Positions 1-10,368 of a DNA stretch of 64,000 bases are shown in pieces; the stretch's first letter is position 1, and every line of letters starts with the position of its first letter. This DNA comes from Actinomycetales bacterium (lineage in GTDB: Bacteria > Actinomycetota > Actinomycetes > Actinomycetales > Dermatophilaceae). The translations under genes were made by a program, and so were the position numbers. The notes beneath the pieces are model-generated. The model saw nothing but the letters and a program-made list of their open reading frames with translations, was not told the DNA's origin and did not search any database. The DNA lies in assembly GCA_016710385.1 (NCBI GenBank), contig JADJVX010000017.1, forward strand, positions 992,001 through 1,056,000, written 5' to 3'.

Positions 1-1432
1 TCGGCCACCGGTCGGCTTCACGTGGCTCGAGCTTCAGGACTCCCCCGCCATATGACCGGCCAACGAGCTCGGCCCCCAGGAGGCTCACGCTGTTGAGCGA
101 GGCCAGCGACAGCAGGTCGCGCCCCAACACCCGGTGCTCGCTTTTGAGGTAGAGACCGTGCACGGAGTTGAGGTGATGCACCCCGACACGATTGGTGCAC
201 AGTCGCGCGGCGTCGGCATTCATGTAGGTCAACAACAGGTCCGCGGGGCGCAGATACGGCACGCGCCACCACGGGTTCCGGACGCGGCACTTGTATGCCG
301 TCTCGACTCCGGTCTTTTCGCCCGCCGCGATGTACCTCAGGGCGGCCCTCGACGGCGTTCCCGCAGGTCGGAAGAGCCATGTGGCCGACCCTTCGCGGTC
401 GAGTGCCTCCAAGCCCTGGCTAGTCAGTGACAGGCCGCGCAAGTGACGGCTACCCGGAGGGGAGAGTCTGACGACGTCCCCCCCGTGCAGACCCAGCCGA
501 CGGAAGTCGTCCCCCCGCAGCGTGAAGTACTTGTTGTTCCCCGTGACCATCCCCAGCGTTGTGTCCCCCCACGCCAACAAGGGCACGTAGTCGCCCGAGC
601 CGACCGCACCGGCATACGCGCTCGAAGCTTCCTCATCGAGCAAAGCACCGGACCAGCGCTCGCCACGGACCGGGCTCCAGCGCCGCACATCCGTCTCGAC
701 GAGGGCCGACAACGTCTCACCGTTTCGAGTCTGCAACAGCTCGCAATGACCCGTCGGGCCCTCGCCGCGGCCTTCGGCCATCAGGAGGACCACATCCTCC
801 ATGACTCCCGGGAAGATGCGTTCGGTAAAGAGCACCAGACGTACCCGGCCGAAGCCACGCATGAGGAACTCGCGCACGGGAGCGGCGTAGTTGACCGTGA
901 GCATCTCTGCTGGGAGGACAAGGCCGAGACGTCCCCCCGGCCGCACATGGAGCGCGGAGTGAACGGTGAAAGCTGCCCAGCTACTGGCCAGGCTCGTCAA
1001 CGACACCCCGGCGCGCAGCGCTGCCCGTTGGGCTGCGGCTCGCGACTCCCCGGAGAAGGCTTGGTACCGGACATACGGGGGATTGCCAATGACGGCGTCG
1101 TATGCCGCCTCGGGCTCGCGCCGGAGAAAATCGCCGACCGCGATGCTCGCCTCGAAGCCCTGCCGGCTGAGGAGGTTGAGCGCGGTGTCGGCCGAATGCT
1201 TGTGCAGCTCAGCGCCGTTCAGCCGGCCGGGCAGGCCCGAGGGCGCGCCCAGGATGTCGAGGCGTCGACCTGCCTCGAGCAAGAAGGCCGCCTCGCCACA
1301 TGAGGGCTCCAAGACGCGATCAGAAGGGGAACGGACCGCCCACTCCGTGACGTAGCGAGCCACCAGCTCGGGTGTGAAGAAGGCCCCGCGCGCCTTCCGG
1401 AGCTCCGGAGAATCGCTGGGGTGCAGGGCCAT
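1..1432 (-). CDS. Eco57I/TaqI-class adenine-specific DNA methyltransferase, 3' end outside window
   Basis: About 477 residues are visible, reading continuously from ATG at 1432 off the left edge. The N-terminus has AFFTPELVARYV, the usual lead-in of TaqI/Eco57I methyltransferases. Next comes the S-adenosylmethionine motif VLEPSCGEAAFLLEAG and, near residue 115, the catalytic IGNPPYVRYQ (NPPY) of N6-adenine methylases. The rest resembles a target-recognition region. The family methylates adenine within a specific site, either as the modification half of a restriction system or fused to a nuclease; the missing C-terminus prevents that distinction. It is divergent from a PD-(D/E)XK-like gene only 86 bp away, which suggests a shared promoter region and a two-gene system (inference). 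Confidence 0.85.
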   Translation of the reverse strand, partial: MALHPSDSPELRKARGAFFTPELVARYVTEWAVRSPSDRVLEPSCGEAAFLLEAGRRLDILGAPSGLPGRLNGAELHKHSADTALNLLSRQGFEASIAVGDFLRREPEAAYDAVIGNPPYVRYQAFSGESRAAAQRAALRAGVSLTSLASSWAAFTVHSALHVRPGGRLGLVLPAEMLTVNYAAPVREFLMRGFGRVRLVLFTERIFPGVMEDVVLLMAEGRGEGPTGHCELLQTRNGETLSALVETDVRRWSPVRGERWSGALLDEEASSAYAGAVGSGDYVPLLAWGDTTLGMVTGNNKYFTLRGDDFRRLGLHGGDVVRLSPPGSRHLRGLSLTSQGLEALDREGSATWLFRPAGTPSRAALRYIAAGEKTGVETAYKCRVRNPWWRVPYLRPADLLLTYMNADAARLCTNRVGVHHLNSVHGLYLKSEHRVLGRDLLSLASLNSVSLLGAELVGRSYGGGVLKLEPREADRWP

Positions 1433-1518
1433 GGGCTCATCCTGCCGCAGGCGACTGACAACACCCGGAACGGTCGCCAGTGAGTCGCTGAGGCGTGATC
1501 TTCGTGCAGGATCGAGGG

Positions 1519-1869
1519 ATGCGAGAGCCCGAGGTCGTCAGTCACTTCATCCGATGGCTTGAGGAGGAGGGGTGGTCATGCCGGCAGGAGGTCGATGGAT
1601 GCGACATCGTCGCCGAGCGGGGTGGAGCGATTCTCTACGCCGAGGCGAAGGGCGACACCAAAGCCCCCGGACTCGACGTGGACACGCTCTACGGTCAGTT
1701 GCTCAGACGGAGCTCACGCGTGGAAGGGAGCACCACTCTAGGCGTCGTCGTACCCGTGTCTGCCCGAGCCAAGGCTCTCAGGGTGAGCGCCGAGATCCGC
1801 TCTCGACTGGGAATCGTCGTCTTCGTGGTCGCCGAGGACGGGGCCATCGAGGAAATCGGCGGGTTGTGA
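1519..1869 (+). CDS. Small PD-(D/E)XK nuclease-like protein
   Basis: A protein of about 116 residues. DIVAERGGAILYAEAKG fits the D...ExK core of PD-(D/E)XK nucleases: Asp, a beta strand, then E-A-K. It contains nothing else recognisable. I prefer ATG 1519 because AGGA lies 7 nt upstream; GTG 1495 in the same frame would add 8 residues. It diverges from the adenine methyltransferase, so it may be a restriction nuclease or a Holliday-junction-like accessory protein. The catalytic assignment rests on the motif only. Confidence 0.65.
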   Translation: MREPEVVSHFIRWLEEEGWSCRQEVDGCDIVAERGGAILYAEAKGDTKAPGLDVDTLYGQLLRRSSRVEGSTTLGVVVPVSARAKALRVSAEIRSRLGIVVFVVAEDGAIEEIGGL

Positions 1870-1917
1870 TCCCCCCGCGAACTCAGGCCGCTTTCGGGTG
1901 ACGAAGGAGGCCAAGCC

Positions 1918-2109
1918 ATGACACACAAGACCCGGCGTCAGTTCGAATCGCTGTCGCAGGCCGCCGAGCGGATCGGCCTGAGCACGCGTACGCTCCGCCG
2001 CAGGATCGCCGCCGGTGAGTTGACGGCCTACCGCAACGGCCCTCGGGTCATCCGTCTCGACCCCGACGACGTCGACCGGCTGATGATCCGCATCCCGATG
2101 GCCAGTTGA
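1918..2109 (+). CDS. Small helix-turn-helix (excisionase/MerR-type) protein
   Basis: A 63-residue protein with the pattern SLSQAAERIGLSTRTLRRRI...ELTAYRNGPRVIRLDPDDVDRL, the winged-helix fold of excisionase-type DNA-binding proteins. AAGGAGG sits 8 nt before the ATG. Such proteins control excision of mobile elements or act as small regulators. An integrase remnant less than 1 kb away supports an origin in an integrated element. Its 3' end (2028-2109) overlaps the 3' end of the opposing NYN-domain gene. Confidence 0.75.
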   Translation: MTHKTRRQFESLSQAAERIGLSTRTLRRRIAAGELTAYRNGPRVIRLDPDDVDRLMIRIPMAS

Positions 2110-2798
2110 CCGTCGGTCACCACTGCCCGCCGAAGGAAGGCCGACTTGGGCCCGGTCTGACGGGGCGCCGGGACTGCGCCCCTACGAGCGCCACTTCGCC
2201 GGACGATTGAGTGTGCGGCCTGCCGCTTTGACGTCTCAGGCAGGAACGAGCCGCGGACCTTGGACGGACTGATCTGGAACGACGCGGGCATCAAGGCCTT
2301 GAGCTCGGCGGAGTACCTCTTGGGCGGGAAAGCGGCCGCGACGAAGAGCGACGGGTTGATGCCCTTGGCCGCGCGGACGGCTGGCGCCAGGTCGGAGTCG
2401 GCGCTCAGGAGCAGGGCGGCATCCATCGCACCCCGTGCCGTGTCGGTGACCAATCCGACAGCGATGTTGACGTCGGTCTCCTTCTCTTCTCGCTCGACCC
2501 ATTGAGCGCCACAGGTCCGGCACGTCTTGGTCTTGCTCTGGTAACGGCCCTGGACGATGTCGATGCGGGCGCCGTTGTGGGCGACAAGCGCGTCGAGGTA
2601 GTGCTGCTGCCGACTCTGCGCGTCCGGCTGGCCCAGGACCGGGGCAGTGAAGTAGCGGACCTGCTGCAAGGCACTGCGCGGGCGAAGACTCGTGGCCAGG
2701 GCGACGAGGTCCAGCCAGAGCCATCGGCACCGAGCCGAGTCGTGCAGGCCGTGATAGAGGTTGAAGCCGTCCACGTAGACAATCAGCCGCTCAGCCAC
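2028..2798 (-). CDS. NYN-domain (LabA/DUF88-like) nuclease
   Basis: 256 residues from a GTG start with GGGGAGA upstream. The N-terminus LIVYVDGFNLYHG is the signature of the NYN branch of PIN-like RNases, and the later acidic positions ETDVNIAV and LLSADSDLAPAVR complete the metal site. CRTCGAQW near residue 100 is a CxxC insert. The domain ends near residue 190. The last 65 residues are basic, low in complexity and antisense to the HTH gene, so the original stop may have been lost. The family cleaves RNA; no partner or substrate can be inferred here. Confidence 0.8.
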   Translation of the reverse strand: MAERLIVYVDGFNLYHGLHDSARCRWLWLDLVALATSLRPRSALQQVRYFTAPVLGQPDAQSRQQHYLDALVAHNGARIDIVQGRYQSKTKTCRTCGAQWVEREEKETDVNIAVGLVTDTARGAMDAALLLSADSDLAPAVRAAKGINPSLFVAAAFPPKRYSAELKALMPASFQISPSKVRGSFLPETSKRQAAHSIVRRSGARRGAVPAPRQTGPKSAFLRRAVVTDGQLAIGMRIISRSTSSGSRRMTRGPLR

Positions 2799-2889
2799 GA
2801 CGACATCTCCCCTGGTGTGCTTGCGGGACTCGACTGAGCCCCTCTATCCTTATTGCTATACCCCGCCAGCGCCTCACGGCGTCTGGCAC

Positions 2890-2913
2890 AACGGCCCTCC
2901 TCGGAGGGCCGTT
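2890..2913 (+). terminator. Rho-independent terminator
   Basis: An 11-bp perfect stem (arm AACGGCCCTCC) with a 2-nt loop is followed by a T-run (GTTTTT), so it acts on plus-strand transcripts. No intact plus-strand gene ends just before it. It probably belonged to a gene lost from this patch. Confidence 0.75.
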
Positions 2914-2979
2914 TTTGTCTCTACCCGGATTAAGCTCACGCCCTCTGGGCGCTGCGCGTGGCTTGCCACCGTGAGCCTA

Positions 2980-3390
2980 GTCCGGGTGGCGGACGACACG
3001 CCGACAGCTAAGGCGTGTCGGTGTGACCGGACAGCGCCATGCGCGAGAGACTGGCGGGACCTCGGCGTCGCGACCGCGGGCCGCGTGCTGGTAGCGGAGT
3101 GCTGCCTGGGGAGTCGAGTGCCCGATCCGGGCAAGGACGGGTATCAGGTGCGGCGGGATGGCCACGTTCCGGATGCCGGCCTCGCTCTGCGGGGAGCCCA
3201 CCTTCACCTTCCCGTCGGCGCGGACGACTCCCCTGCGGACCCGAAGCGCGCCTTGTCGAAGATCAAGTTCTTGCGCTGCAACTCGGTCAACTCGCCGAAG
3301 AGCAGGCCGCACCAGACGCCGATGAGGGCGAGCACGTGCAGTCGGTCGGCCATCGCTCCGAGGATCACCTCGATCTCGACCAAGGTTGCC
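2980..3390 (-). pseudogene. Tyrosine recombinase (phage-type integrase) remnant
   Basis: Fragments of an actinophage-type integrase lie in two frames. One frame carries DRLHVLALIGVWCGLLFGEL...LQRKNLIF. The next carries VRRGVVRADGKVKVG, SEAGIRNVAIPPHLIP and then GHSTPQAALRYQHAARGRDAE. The stretch normally between PHLIP and GHSTPQ, about 60-100 residues including the R-H-x-x-R core, is missing, and a frameshift separates the first two parts. The active-site Arg and Tyr are not both present, so it cannot be functional. It marks a former integration event. Confidence 0.8.
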
Positions 3391-3400
3391 GGCTCGATGC

Positions 3401-3562
3401 TCCGAGCACACCGCGGACGCCCGCCACTTCGACCGGATGCGCCGAGCCCGCAACCAGATGCACTACGAAGCTCGCCCAGTCGCCGCAGCCGACGCCGACA
3501 AGGCGGCGCGCACCGCGCGCGCTCTGCTCAAGGCCGCCGCATTGCCCCTGGACCACCAGTGA
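3401..3562 (+). pseudogene. C-terminal fragment of a SAV_6107-like HEPN protein
   Basis: The plus-strand reading DARHFDRMRRARNQMHYEAR...ARALLKAAALPLDHQ-stop matches the last third of small actinobacterial HEPN proteins and includes the RN-x3-H pattern (RNQMHY) of HEPN RNases. No start codon or N-terminal helices precede it, and upstream sequence belongs to the antisense integrase remnant. Read as a truncated relic; the family assignment is from recognition of the motif only. Confidence 0.5.
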
Positions 3563-3620
3563 GCGACCACCGGGATTGCCTAGCTACGCAGAGTGACGCG
3601 ACGCTTCGGTGAGGGTCCTG

Positions 3621-3680
3621 CCTCAGCGAAGCGCAGCGAACCTCAGCGAACCTCAGCGAACCTCAGCGAACCTCAACGAA
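3621..3680. repeat. Tandem 10-bp repeat (CCTCAGCGAA), about six copies
   Basis: Four units are exact and two carry one or two substitutions. The array lies between the accessory patch and the 3' end of the cytochrome b5-like gene, in non-coding DNA. Confidence 0.9.
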
Positions 3681-3740
3681 GCCAGACAGGCGTGAGCCGA
3701 CGAGAATGGGGCCCGCCCGGGAGAGGCGCCCGGCTCCGCC

Positions 3741-4667
3741 TCAGGCCAGGACGCCGATCTTGAATTGCTTGAGTTCGTTGACCGCGCGTCCGACCGTGCC
3801 GTGTTGGGCGACGAACGCCGACGTTCCGTCCTTGCCGCACAAGCCGACGATGACGCTCTCCCCACCCGGGTGGCGCGAGATCCAGCTCGTGAGGTCGTAG
3901 ACGCCACCCGACACAACGGTCCAGCACGACGTTGCCGACGCGTGCTGTTGCACCTGCGCCAGGGTGTACCCGCCAGCCGATGAGTCAGCCCCCGACCTTC
4001 CCGCGGAGGTCGGAGCGGGCGCGGCCACGGTGGACCCTGTTGAGCTGGCAGGTGACGCGGCGGAACTGGGCCCGGCCGACGCACCTGTCGACGTGGGACC
4101 GGTGGACGTGGGGGCCGCAGCTGTGGGCGTCGGTTGGGTCGCAGCAATGCGGTTGCCCCACACGGCTTCCGCGCCGCTGTGGCCGACCAATACCGACATT
4201 CCCACCGTCGCCAGCGCGGCGAGGATGCCCACCGCACCCAGTGCCTTGACCAGGCCCGAGTCACGCACCGGCTCGGCCGGATCGGCACCAGCAGCGCGAC
4301 GAGCCGACTGCCGCTGCTGCCGCTGCCGCTGCCGCTGCAACACCATCCACAGCAACGCGACAACCGCAAGGGCGGCTCCGATCAACGGCAACAGATCGCC
4401 GTAGGAAGCGTGGGTGGCGGGCGTCCCGACCCGCTTGGCCAACGCCTCGCCCGACTCCTTGGCCACCACCGCGGCGGCCGTCCCGGCGAACAGCCCGAGC
4501 ATGGTCAGCCAGCCGAAGCTGCGTCGCGCGCGGCGCAGCAGGACGAGCGCGATGAAAGCCACCGCCGACACCGGCAGCACGACGACGGCGACGTGGACCA
4601 CCAGTGGATGCACGGGCAGCCCCGCGATGGTGTCGAACAACCCGGAATCGGCAGCGAAAGTCGGCAT
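3741..4667 (-). CDS. Membrane protein with C-terminal cytochrome b5-like heme domain
   Basis: 308 residues. The first 170 contain four hydrophobic segments beginning with LPVHPLVVHVAVVVLPV, typical of DUF2231 membrane proteins. An Ala/Thr/Ser/Pro-rich linker (about 175-235) follows. The last 75 residues are a cytochrome b5 fold: YTLAQVQQH, WTVVSGGVYDLTSWI, then the heme-ligand motif RHPGG and a second His in VAQHGTVG. It probably passes electrons at the membrane with the heme domain outside the cytoplasm (inference from topology). It stands alone, with no redox partner beside it. Confidence 0.85.
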   Translation of the reverse strand: MPTFAADSGLFDTIAGLPVHPLVVHVAVVVLPVSAVAFIALVLLRRARRSFGWLTMLGLFAGTAAAVVAKESGEALAKRVGTPATHASYGDLLPLIGAALAVVALLWMVLQRQRQRQQRQSARRAAGADPAEPVRDSGLVKALGAVGILAALATVGMSVLVGHSGAEAVWGNRIAATQPTPTAAAPTSTGPTSTGASAGPSSAASPASSTGSTVAAPAPTSAGRSGADSSAGGYTLAQVQQHASATSCWTVVSGGVYDLTSWISRHPGGESVIVGLCGKDGTSAFVAQHGTVGRAVNELKQFKIGVLA

Positions 4668-4768
4668 AGTTGAACGTTAAGCCATCGCGCGCCAGCCCGC
4701 GCGCCCAGAGCGCTAAGCAACCATCAAGACTCGCTCAAGAACCCGCCTGGGCCAGAGAGCCCCTGGGG

Positions 4769-5635
4769 TCACCGCGCCGCCCGTCGCGCGCGGGCGCGTT
4801 CGTAGGCCGCGGCCTGCCCGGCATACAGGGCTTCCCAATCCTGCGGCGAGATGCCGTCGAGCGAGAGCCCGAAGACCTCGCCACACACCTCGGCGAGTTC
4901 GTCGGCGGACGACAACACCCGCTCGTGCCAACCGGATTCGTCGATCCGCACCAGCCAGGTCCAGCGCAAGAGGTCCACTCCGGAGGCGTCGCGGCGCTGC
5001 ACGGCGAGCGCCCGCACGAACGGCGAGTCGGGTGAGGTCGACAATTCGGTATGCCGGGTGGTCGCCTCCTCCCAGGAACACGCCTGCCCCGCGACGTCGA
5101 AGCCCACGAACGAGTCGGCCGACGGATCGTGGTCGAACCGCCAGCCGCCCGCCTCGACATCGGACGGCCGCAACCCATAGACAAACGGCCCCTGACGAAT
5201 CTGATTCGCCACCAACGGAATTGGTGAGTGCAGCGCACTCCCAAGCCCCACGTCGACCAGCCAGCGCTGACCAGCGACAGCCACAACCAAGGCCAGGTGG
5301 TTGCCATTGGCGCCCACCGGCCCGGGGTCCCGCGGCGACTGGACGCCCGCGCGGTGGAAGGCCACGGCATACCCGAATTGCGTGAGCAGCCAACCGAATC
5401 CGGTGTTGAGATGGAAGCAATACCCGCCCCGGCCCGCCAGGAAGGCCCCGACCGCCGCCGCGGCGTCGCACGGGTCGGGCAGCCCGAGCACGAGTCGGGT
5501 GGTGTCGTAGGGGATCCGCCCGACGTGCGCGCGATGCAGCGCGACCAGCGTCGCGACGTCGGCCGGGGCTCCCGCGAGGTCGGGGCGGCCCAGGCGCGAC
5601 AGATAGCGCGCCACGGCGGCGGGGTTGTGCTCCAT
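4769..5635 (-). CDS. nat: Arylamine N-acetyltransferase
   Basis: 288 residues starting MEHNPAAVARYLSRLG. It transfers acetyl from acetyl-CoA to arylamines or hydrazines. The triad is visible: Cys in RGGYCFHLN, His in NGNHLALVV and Asp in WLVDVGLGS. Length is normal for the family. I chose ATG 5635 because the in-frame extension upstream runs into the divergent membrane-protein gene and lacks family similarity. The divergent start at 5667 leaves only 31 bp, so both genes must be transcribed from very short leaders. Confidence 0.92.
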   Translation of the reverse strand: MEHNPAAVARYLSRLGRPDLAGAPADVATLVALHRAHVGRIPYDTTRLVLGLPDPCDAAAAVGAFLAGRGGYCFHLNTGFGWLLTQFGYAVAFHRAGVQSPRDPGPVGANGNHLALVVAVAGQRWLVDVGLGSALHSPIPLVANQIRQGPFVYGLRPSDVEAGGWRFDHDPSADSFVGFDVAGQACSWEEATTRHTELSTSPDSPFVRALAVQRRDASGVDLLRWTWLVRIDESGWHERVLSSADELAEVCGEVFGLSLDGISPQDWEALYAGQAAAYERARARRAAR

Positions 5636-5666
5636 AGGCTCCAGTCTGCCGTTAGGTTCTGGTGCT

Positions 5667-6422
5667 ATGCAGCGACTGCGCGGGGCACGCGCCACTTGGT
5701 ATGCCGTGAACGCCGCGTCCGCGTGGCTCGGCCTGGCCGTCTCCCTGGCGATCAATCTCAGCGGCGCCTATCGCAAGCCGATCCTCGACTCGAGCCGGTA
5801 CGGCTACAACAAAGGTGCCGTCACCCCGCTCGCGGAGGGGTTCTTCGACTGGGTCTCGTTCTTCACCATCTGGTCGAGCGTCGTCGTCGGCATCGCCCTC
5901 ACCGCATTGTGGCTACGCACCCGCCAGTCAGCGCCATCTCCGGCCGGCTCCTCGGCCACCGGGGCCGGCTGGCCGGCACCCTTGCCGCAGTGGCTGGCCG
6001 ACCTGTGGCTCAGTGGCTTGGTCATGGTCACCGTCACCGGCCTGGTCTTCAATCTCGTACTGTCCTCGCAGGCCACCCAGGAGGGGTGGGACAACCTCGC
6101 CAATTCGCTTCTCCACCAAGTCACTCCGGCGCTCAGCGTGGTCGTCTTCGGACTCATCGGCCCACGCGGCCAACTGAGCTGGAGCACCGTCGGCCGCGCG
6201 ATCATCATCCCGCTGGCGTGGGTGCTCTGGATGCTCGGCCGCGGCGCGATGACCGGCACCTACCCCTACGGATTTATCGACATCGTCGATCTGGGCACCA
6301 CCACCGCGCTGGTCAACCTCGCGGGCGTCCTGGCGCTCGGCCTCGCAGTCGCGGCTGGCTTCGTCGGCCTGGACAAGGTCCTCTCGCGCACCCAGCACGC
6401 CCAACGGCATCTCGCCCGCTGA
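5667..6422 (+). CDS. Pr6Pr-family integral membrane protein
   Basis: 251 residues with about six hydrophobic segments. YNKGAVTPLAEGFFDWVSFFTIWSSVVV and GTYPYGFIDI are characteristic of the six-helix Pr6Pr proteins of unknown function. ATG 5667 is preceded by TAGGTT about 8 nt upstream, compatible with leaderless transcription. The APC permease starts 3 nt after its stop, so the two are probably cotranscribed. Confidence 0.8.
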   Translation: MQRLRGARATWYAVNAASAWLGLAVSLAINLSGAYRKPILDSSRYGYNKGAVTPLAEGFFDWVSFFTIWSSVVVGIALTALWLRTRQSAPSPAGSSATGAGWPAPLPQWLADLWLSGLVMVTVTGLVFNLVLSSQATQEGWDNLANSLLHQVTPALSVVVFGLIGPRGQLSWSTVGRAIIIPLAWVLWMLGRGAMTGTYPYGFIDIVDLGTTTALVNLAGVLALGLAVAAGFVGLDKVLSRTQHAQRHLAR

Positions 6423-6425
6423 CCC

Positions 6426-7757
6426 ATGCCGGCCAACGACGACCGCGACCCCGGCCGCGACGGCGCCACCGACCGACCGGGGCTGCAGCGCCGGCTCGGG
6501 CTACCCGACGCGGTCGTCATCGGCCTGGGGTCGATGATCGGCGCCGGCGTCTTCGCCGCCTTCACCCCCGCTGCCGCGGTGGCCGGCCCCGGACTGCTCG
6601 TCGGCCTGGCCCTGGCTGCCGCCGTCGCCTGGGCCAATGCCACGAGCTCGGCCCAACTCGCCGCCCAATACCCCTCCAGCGGAGGCACCTACGTCTACGG
6701 CCGCGAGCGCCTCGGTCCCCTCTGGGGCTTCGTCGCGGGCTGGTCGTTCGTCGTCGGCAAGACCGCCTCGTGCGCCGCGATGGCCCTCACCGCAGCCACC
6801 TACGCGCTGGGTGGACCGGCCCAGGGCGTGCGGTTCGTCGCGATCGCCCTCGTCGCCGCACTGACCTGGGTCGTCGTGCGTGGCATCACCAAGACCGCCC
6901 GACTGGCCCGCGTCCTGCTCACCGTCACCCTGGCGGCCCTCGCCATCACGGCCCTGGTCATCATCGTCTTCACCCGCGACTGGCAGTCTCCACTGACGAC
7001 CGACGCCAGCGAGGCGACCGCCGCGGCAGGGGTGGTCACGGCGGGCGGTGACCCCACGGCATACGGGATCGTGCAGTCTGCGGGATTGCTCTTCTTCGCC
7101 TTCGCCGGCTACGCGCGGATCGCCACCCTGGGCGAGGAGGTGCGCGACCCAGCCCGGACGATCCCCCGCGCGATCACCCGCGCCCTCGGGATGGTCATCG
7201 CCCTGTATGCCGTGCTGGCGCTGCTCCTGCTCGCGACGATCGGCGCGGACGGCATCGCGGCCTCGCCGCTGCCGCTGCTGGCTGCCGCGCAGGCCGCCGA
7301 CGTGTCCTGGGTCGGCGGGGTGCTGCGGGTCGGCGCGACCGTCGCGAGCCTGGGGGCGCTGCTCGGGCTGATGTCGGGCGTTGGGCGCACCGCCTTCGCG
7401 ATGGCCCGGGAGGGTGACCTGCCGGCCCCGCTCGCGAAGGTCGACCAGACCCATCGGGTGCCGGCCGTCGCGCACCTGGCCCTGGCCGCGGCTGTCGTGC
7501 TGCTCGTCGCGGTGACCGACCTGCGGCACGCGATCGGGTTCTCGTCCTTCGGCGTGCTGATCTACTACGCGATCGCCAACCTCAGCGCGTGGACTCAGGA
7601 CGACGCGCACCGTCGCTGGCCGCGGCGTCTCCAACTCGCCGGGGTCGCGGGCTGCGCCCTGCTCGCGGTCACGCTGCCGATCGGGTCGGTGCTTGTCGGG
7701 ACCGCGTTGATCGCGGCCGGCGTCATCGGCCGGTCGGCCTTCGGCACGGCGGGCGGC

Positions 7758-7772
<15 letters not shown>
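6426..7772 (+). CDS. APC-family amino acid permease
   Basis: 448 residues with about twelve hydrophobic segments. LGLPDAVVIGLGSMIGAGVFAAF is the conserved first helix of the amino acid/polyamine/organocation superfamily, with the GSMIGAG backbone-binding loop, and YPSSGGTYVYGRERLG follows as helix 3. The substrate cannot be read from sequence. Three nt separate it from the upstream Pr6Pr gene. Its last 15 nt overlap the convergent HerA-like gene. Confidence 0.9.
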
Positions 7773-9431
<1,659 letters not shown>

Positions 9432-9484
9432 TCTAGTTGGGAAGCACTGGCGCGGTGCGGCAGACGCGAGTGCGAGGTGCTGCC

Positions 9485-9490
9485 TACACT
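9485..9490 (+). promoter_or_regulatory. Probable leaderless -10 box
   Basis: TACACT lies 6 nt before GTG 9497, the spacing expected when transcription starts at the first base of the codon. No Shine-Dalgarno sequence is present. The divergent HerA-like gene has TAGAGT similarly placed on the other strand. Confidence 0.55.
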
Positions 9491-9496
9491 GGCGGC

Positions 9497-9793
9497 GTGA
9501 TCTTCAAGGGCATCGGCGAACACCGTCCGTACCCCAACCATGGCCTGGTCACCACCCGCGACTGGGCCGATGTGCCGCCCCGCCAGGTGCGGCTGGCCGA
9601 CCTCATCACGACCAAGCGCACCCTCGACCTGGCGCAACTGCTCGCCGAGGACTCCACCTTCTACGGCGACCTGTTCGCCCACGTCGTGCAGTGGCAGGGC
9701 AAGCTCTATCTCGAGCAGGGCCTGCACCGGGCACTTCGGGCGGCGCTGCAGCAGCGTGGCACCCTGCACGCCCGGGTGCTCGTGCTTGACTAA
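9497..9793 (+). CDS. Conserved actinobacterial protein of unknown function
   Basis: 98 residues starting IFKGIGEHRPYPNHGLVT. The sequence is compact and soluble, with PPRQVRLADLITTKRTLDL and FAHVVQWQGKLYLEQGLHRAL. Proteins of this type are often auto-labelled VapB-family antitoxin, but I see no ribbon-helix-helix pattern and no neighbouring toxin, so I do not adopt that name. It precedes a LytR C-terminal-domain protein by 63 nt. Confidence 0.75.
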   Translation: MIFKGIGEHRPYPNHGLVTTRDWADVPPRQVRLADLITTKRTLDLAQLLAEDSTFYGDLFAHVVQWQGKLYLEQGLHRALRAALQQRGTLHARVLVLD

Positions 9794-9856
9794 GCCCAGT
9801 ACGACCAGCACCACCCGCCTGACCAGCATCGTGACCCTGTCCTCGGGAGGCCTCCG

Positions 9857-10363
9857 GTGAGCTTCACCGTCGAGTCGGAATCGGTGGCCCGTTCGCGGCG
9901 CAACCGACGCGCAGCGATCACGGTCGCCGTCATCGTCGCGCTGCTGTTCGGCGTCTTCTATTTCGCGGCGTCCTACTGGAACACCCCGCCGACCAAGAGC
10001 ACCCCGGCCGCCGCGGCAAGCTGCACCCCGAGCGCCGGCGCGATCAAGCCCAGCCAGATCACGGTCAACGTCTACAACGCGACCAAGCGCAACGGCTTGG
10101 CCGGCTCGACGGCCAAGATCGTCAAGGATCGCGGCTTCGTCGTCGGCACGGTGGCCAACGACCCGCTGAAGAAGACGATCACCGCCCCGGCCGAGGTGCG
10201 CTTCGGCCCGGCCGGCGAGGCGGCGTCCAAGGTGGTGCTGGCCCTGGTGCCGGGGTCGGTGCCGGTGAAGGACACCCGCGCGGACGCCTCGGTCGACCTG
10301 GTCATCGGCGACGCTTTCACCGAGGTGCCGACCCCCACGGCCAACCCGTCAGCAAGCTGCTGA
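9857..10363 (+). CDS. LytR C-terminal domain membrane protein
   Basis: 168 residues from GTG with GGGAGG upstream. A basic N-terminus (SRRNRR) and one membrane helix (AAITVAVIVALLFGVFYFAA) are followed by an extracytoplasmic LytR_C domain: ITVNVYNATKRNGLAGSTAKIVKDRGFVVG. The domain is usually attached to LytR-CpsA-Psr wall-polymer ligases, and here it stands alone. It probably acts at the cell wall; the partner is unknown. It ends 5 bp from the convergent TetR gene. Confidence 0.82.
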   Translation: MSFTVESESVARSRRNRRAAITVAVIVALLFGVFYFAASYWNTPPTKSTPAAAASCTPSAGAIKPSQITVNVYNATKRNGLAGSTAKIVKDRGFVVGTVANDPLKKTITAPAEVRFGPAGEAASKVVLALVPGSVPVKDTRADASVDLVIGDAFTEVPTPTANPSASC

Positions 10364-10368
10364 CCTGG

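Noticed and set aside
250..490. Apparent frameshifts in the leftmost methyltransferase gene
   Set aside because: Recounting the C-run at 478-484 and the CGCGGGGCG at 242-250 shows a single continuous frame to the window edge; the shifts were counting errors.
443..1303. Long plus-strand open frame of 286 codons
   Set aside because: It is antisense to the methyltransferase, whose frame contains family motifs (FFTPELV, NPPY). The plus frame has no recognisable domain.
2815..3612. 265-codon plus-strand frame over the integrase remnant
   Set aside because: It has no homology-like motifs, while the opposite strand shows integrase motifs and another plus frame shows the HEPN end.
5228..7051. 607-codon plus-strand open frame rich in Arg, Gly and Pro
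   Set aside because: It overlaps NAT (antisense), Pr6Pr and the APC permease out of frame, and its composition is that of a high-GC shadow frame.
9497..9793. VapB antitoxin
   Set aside because: No ribbon-helix-helix pattern and no toxin partner; listed as unknown function instead.
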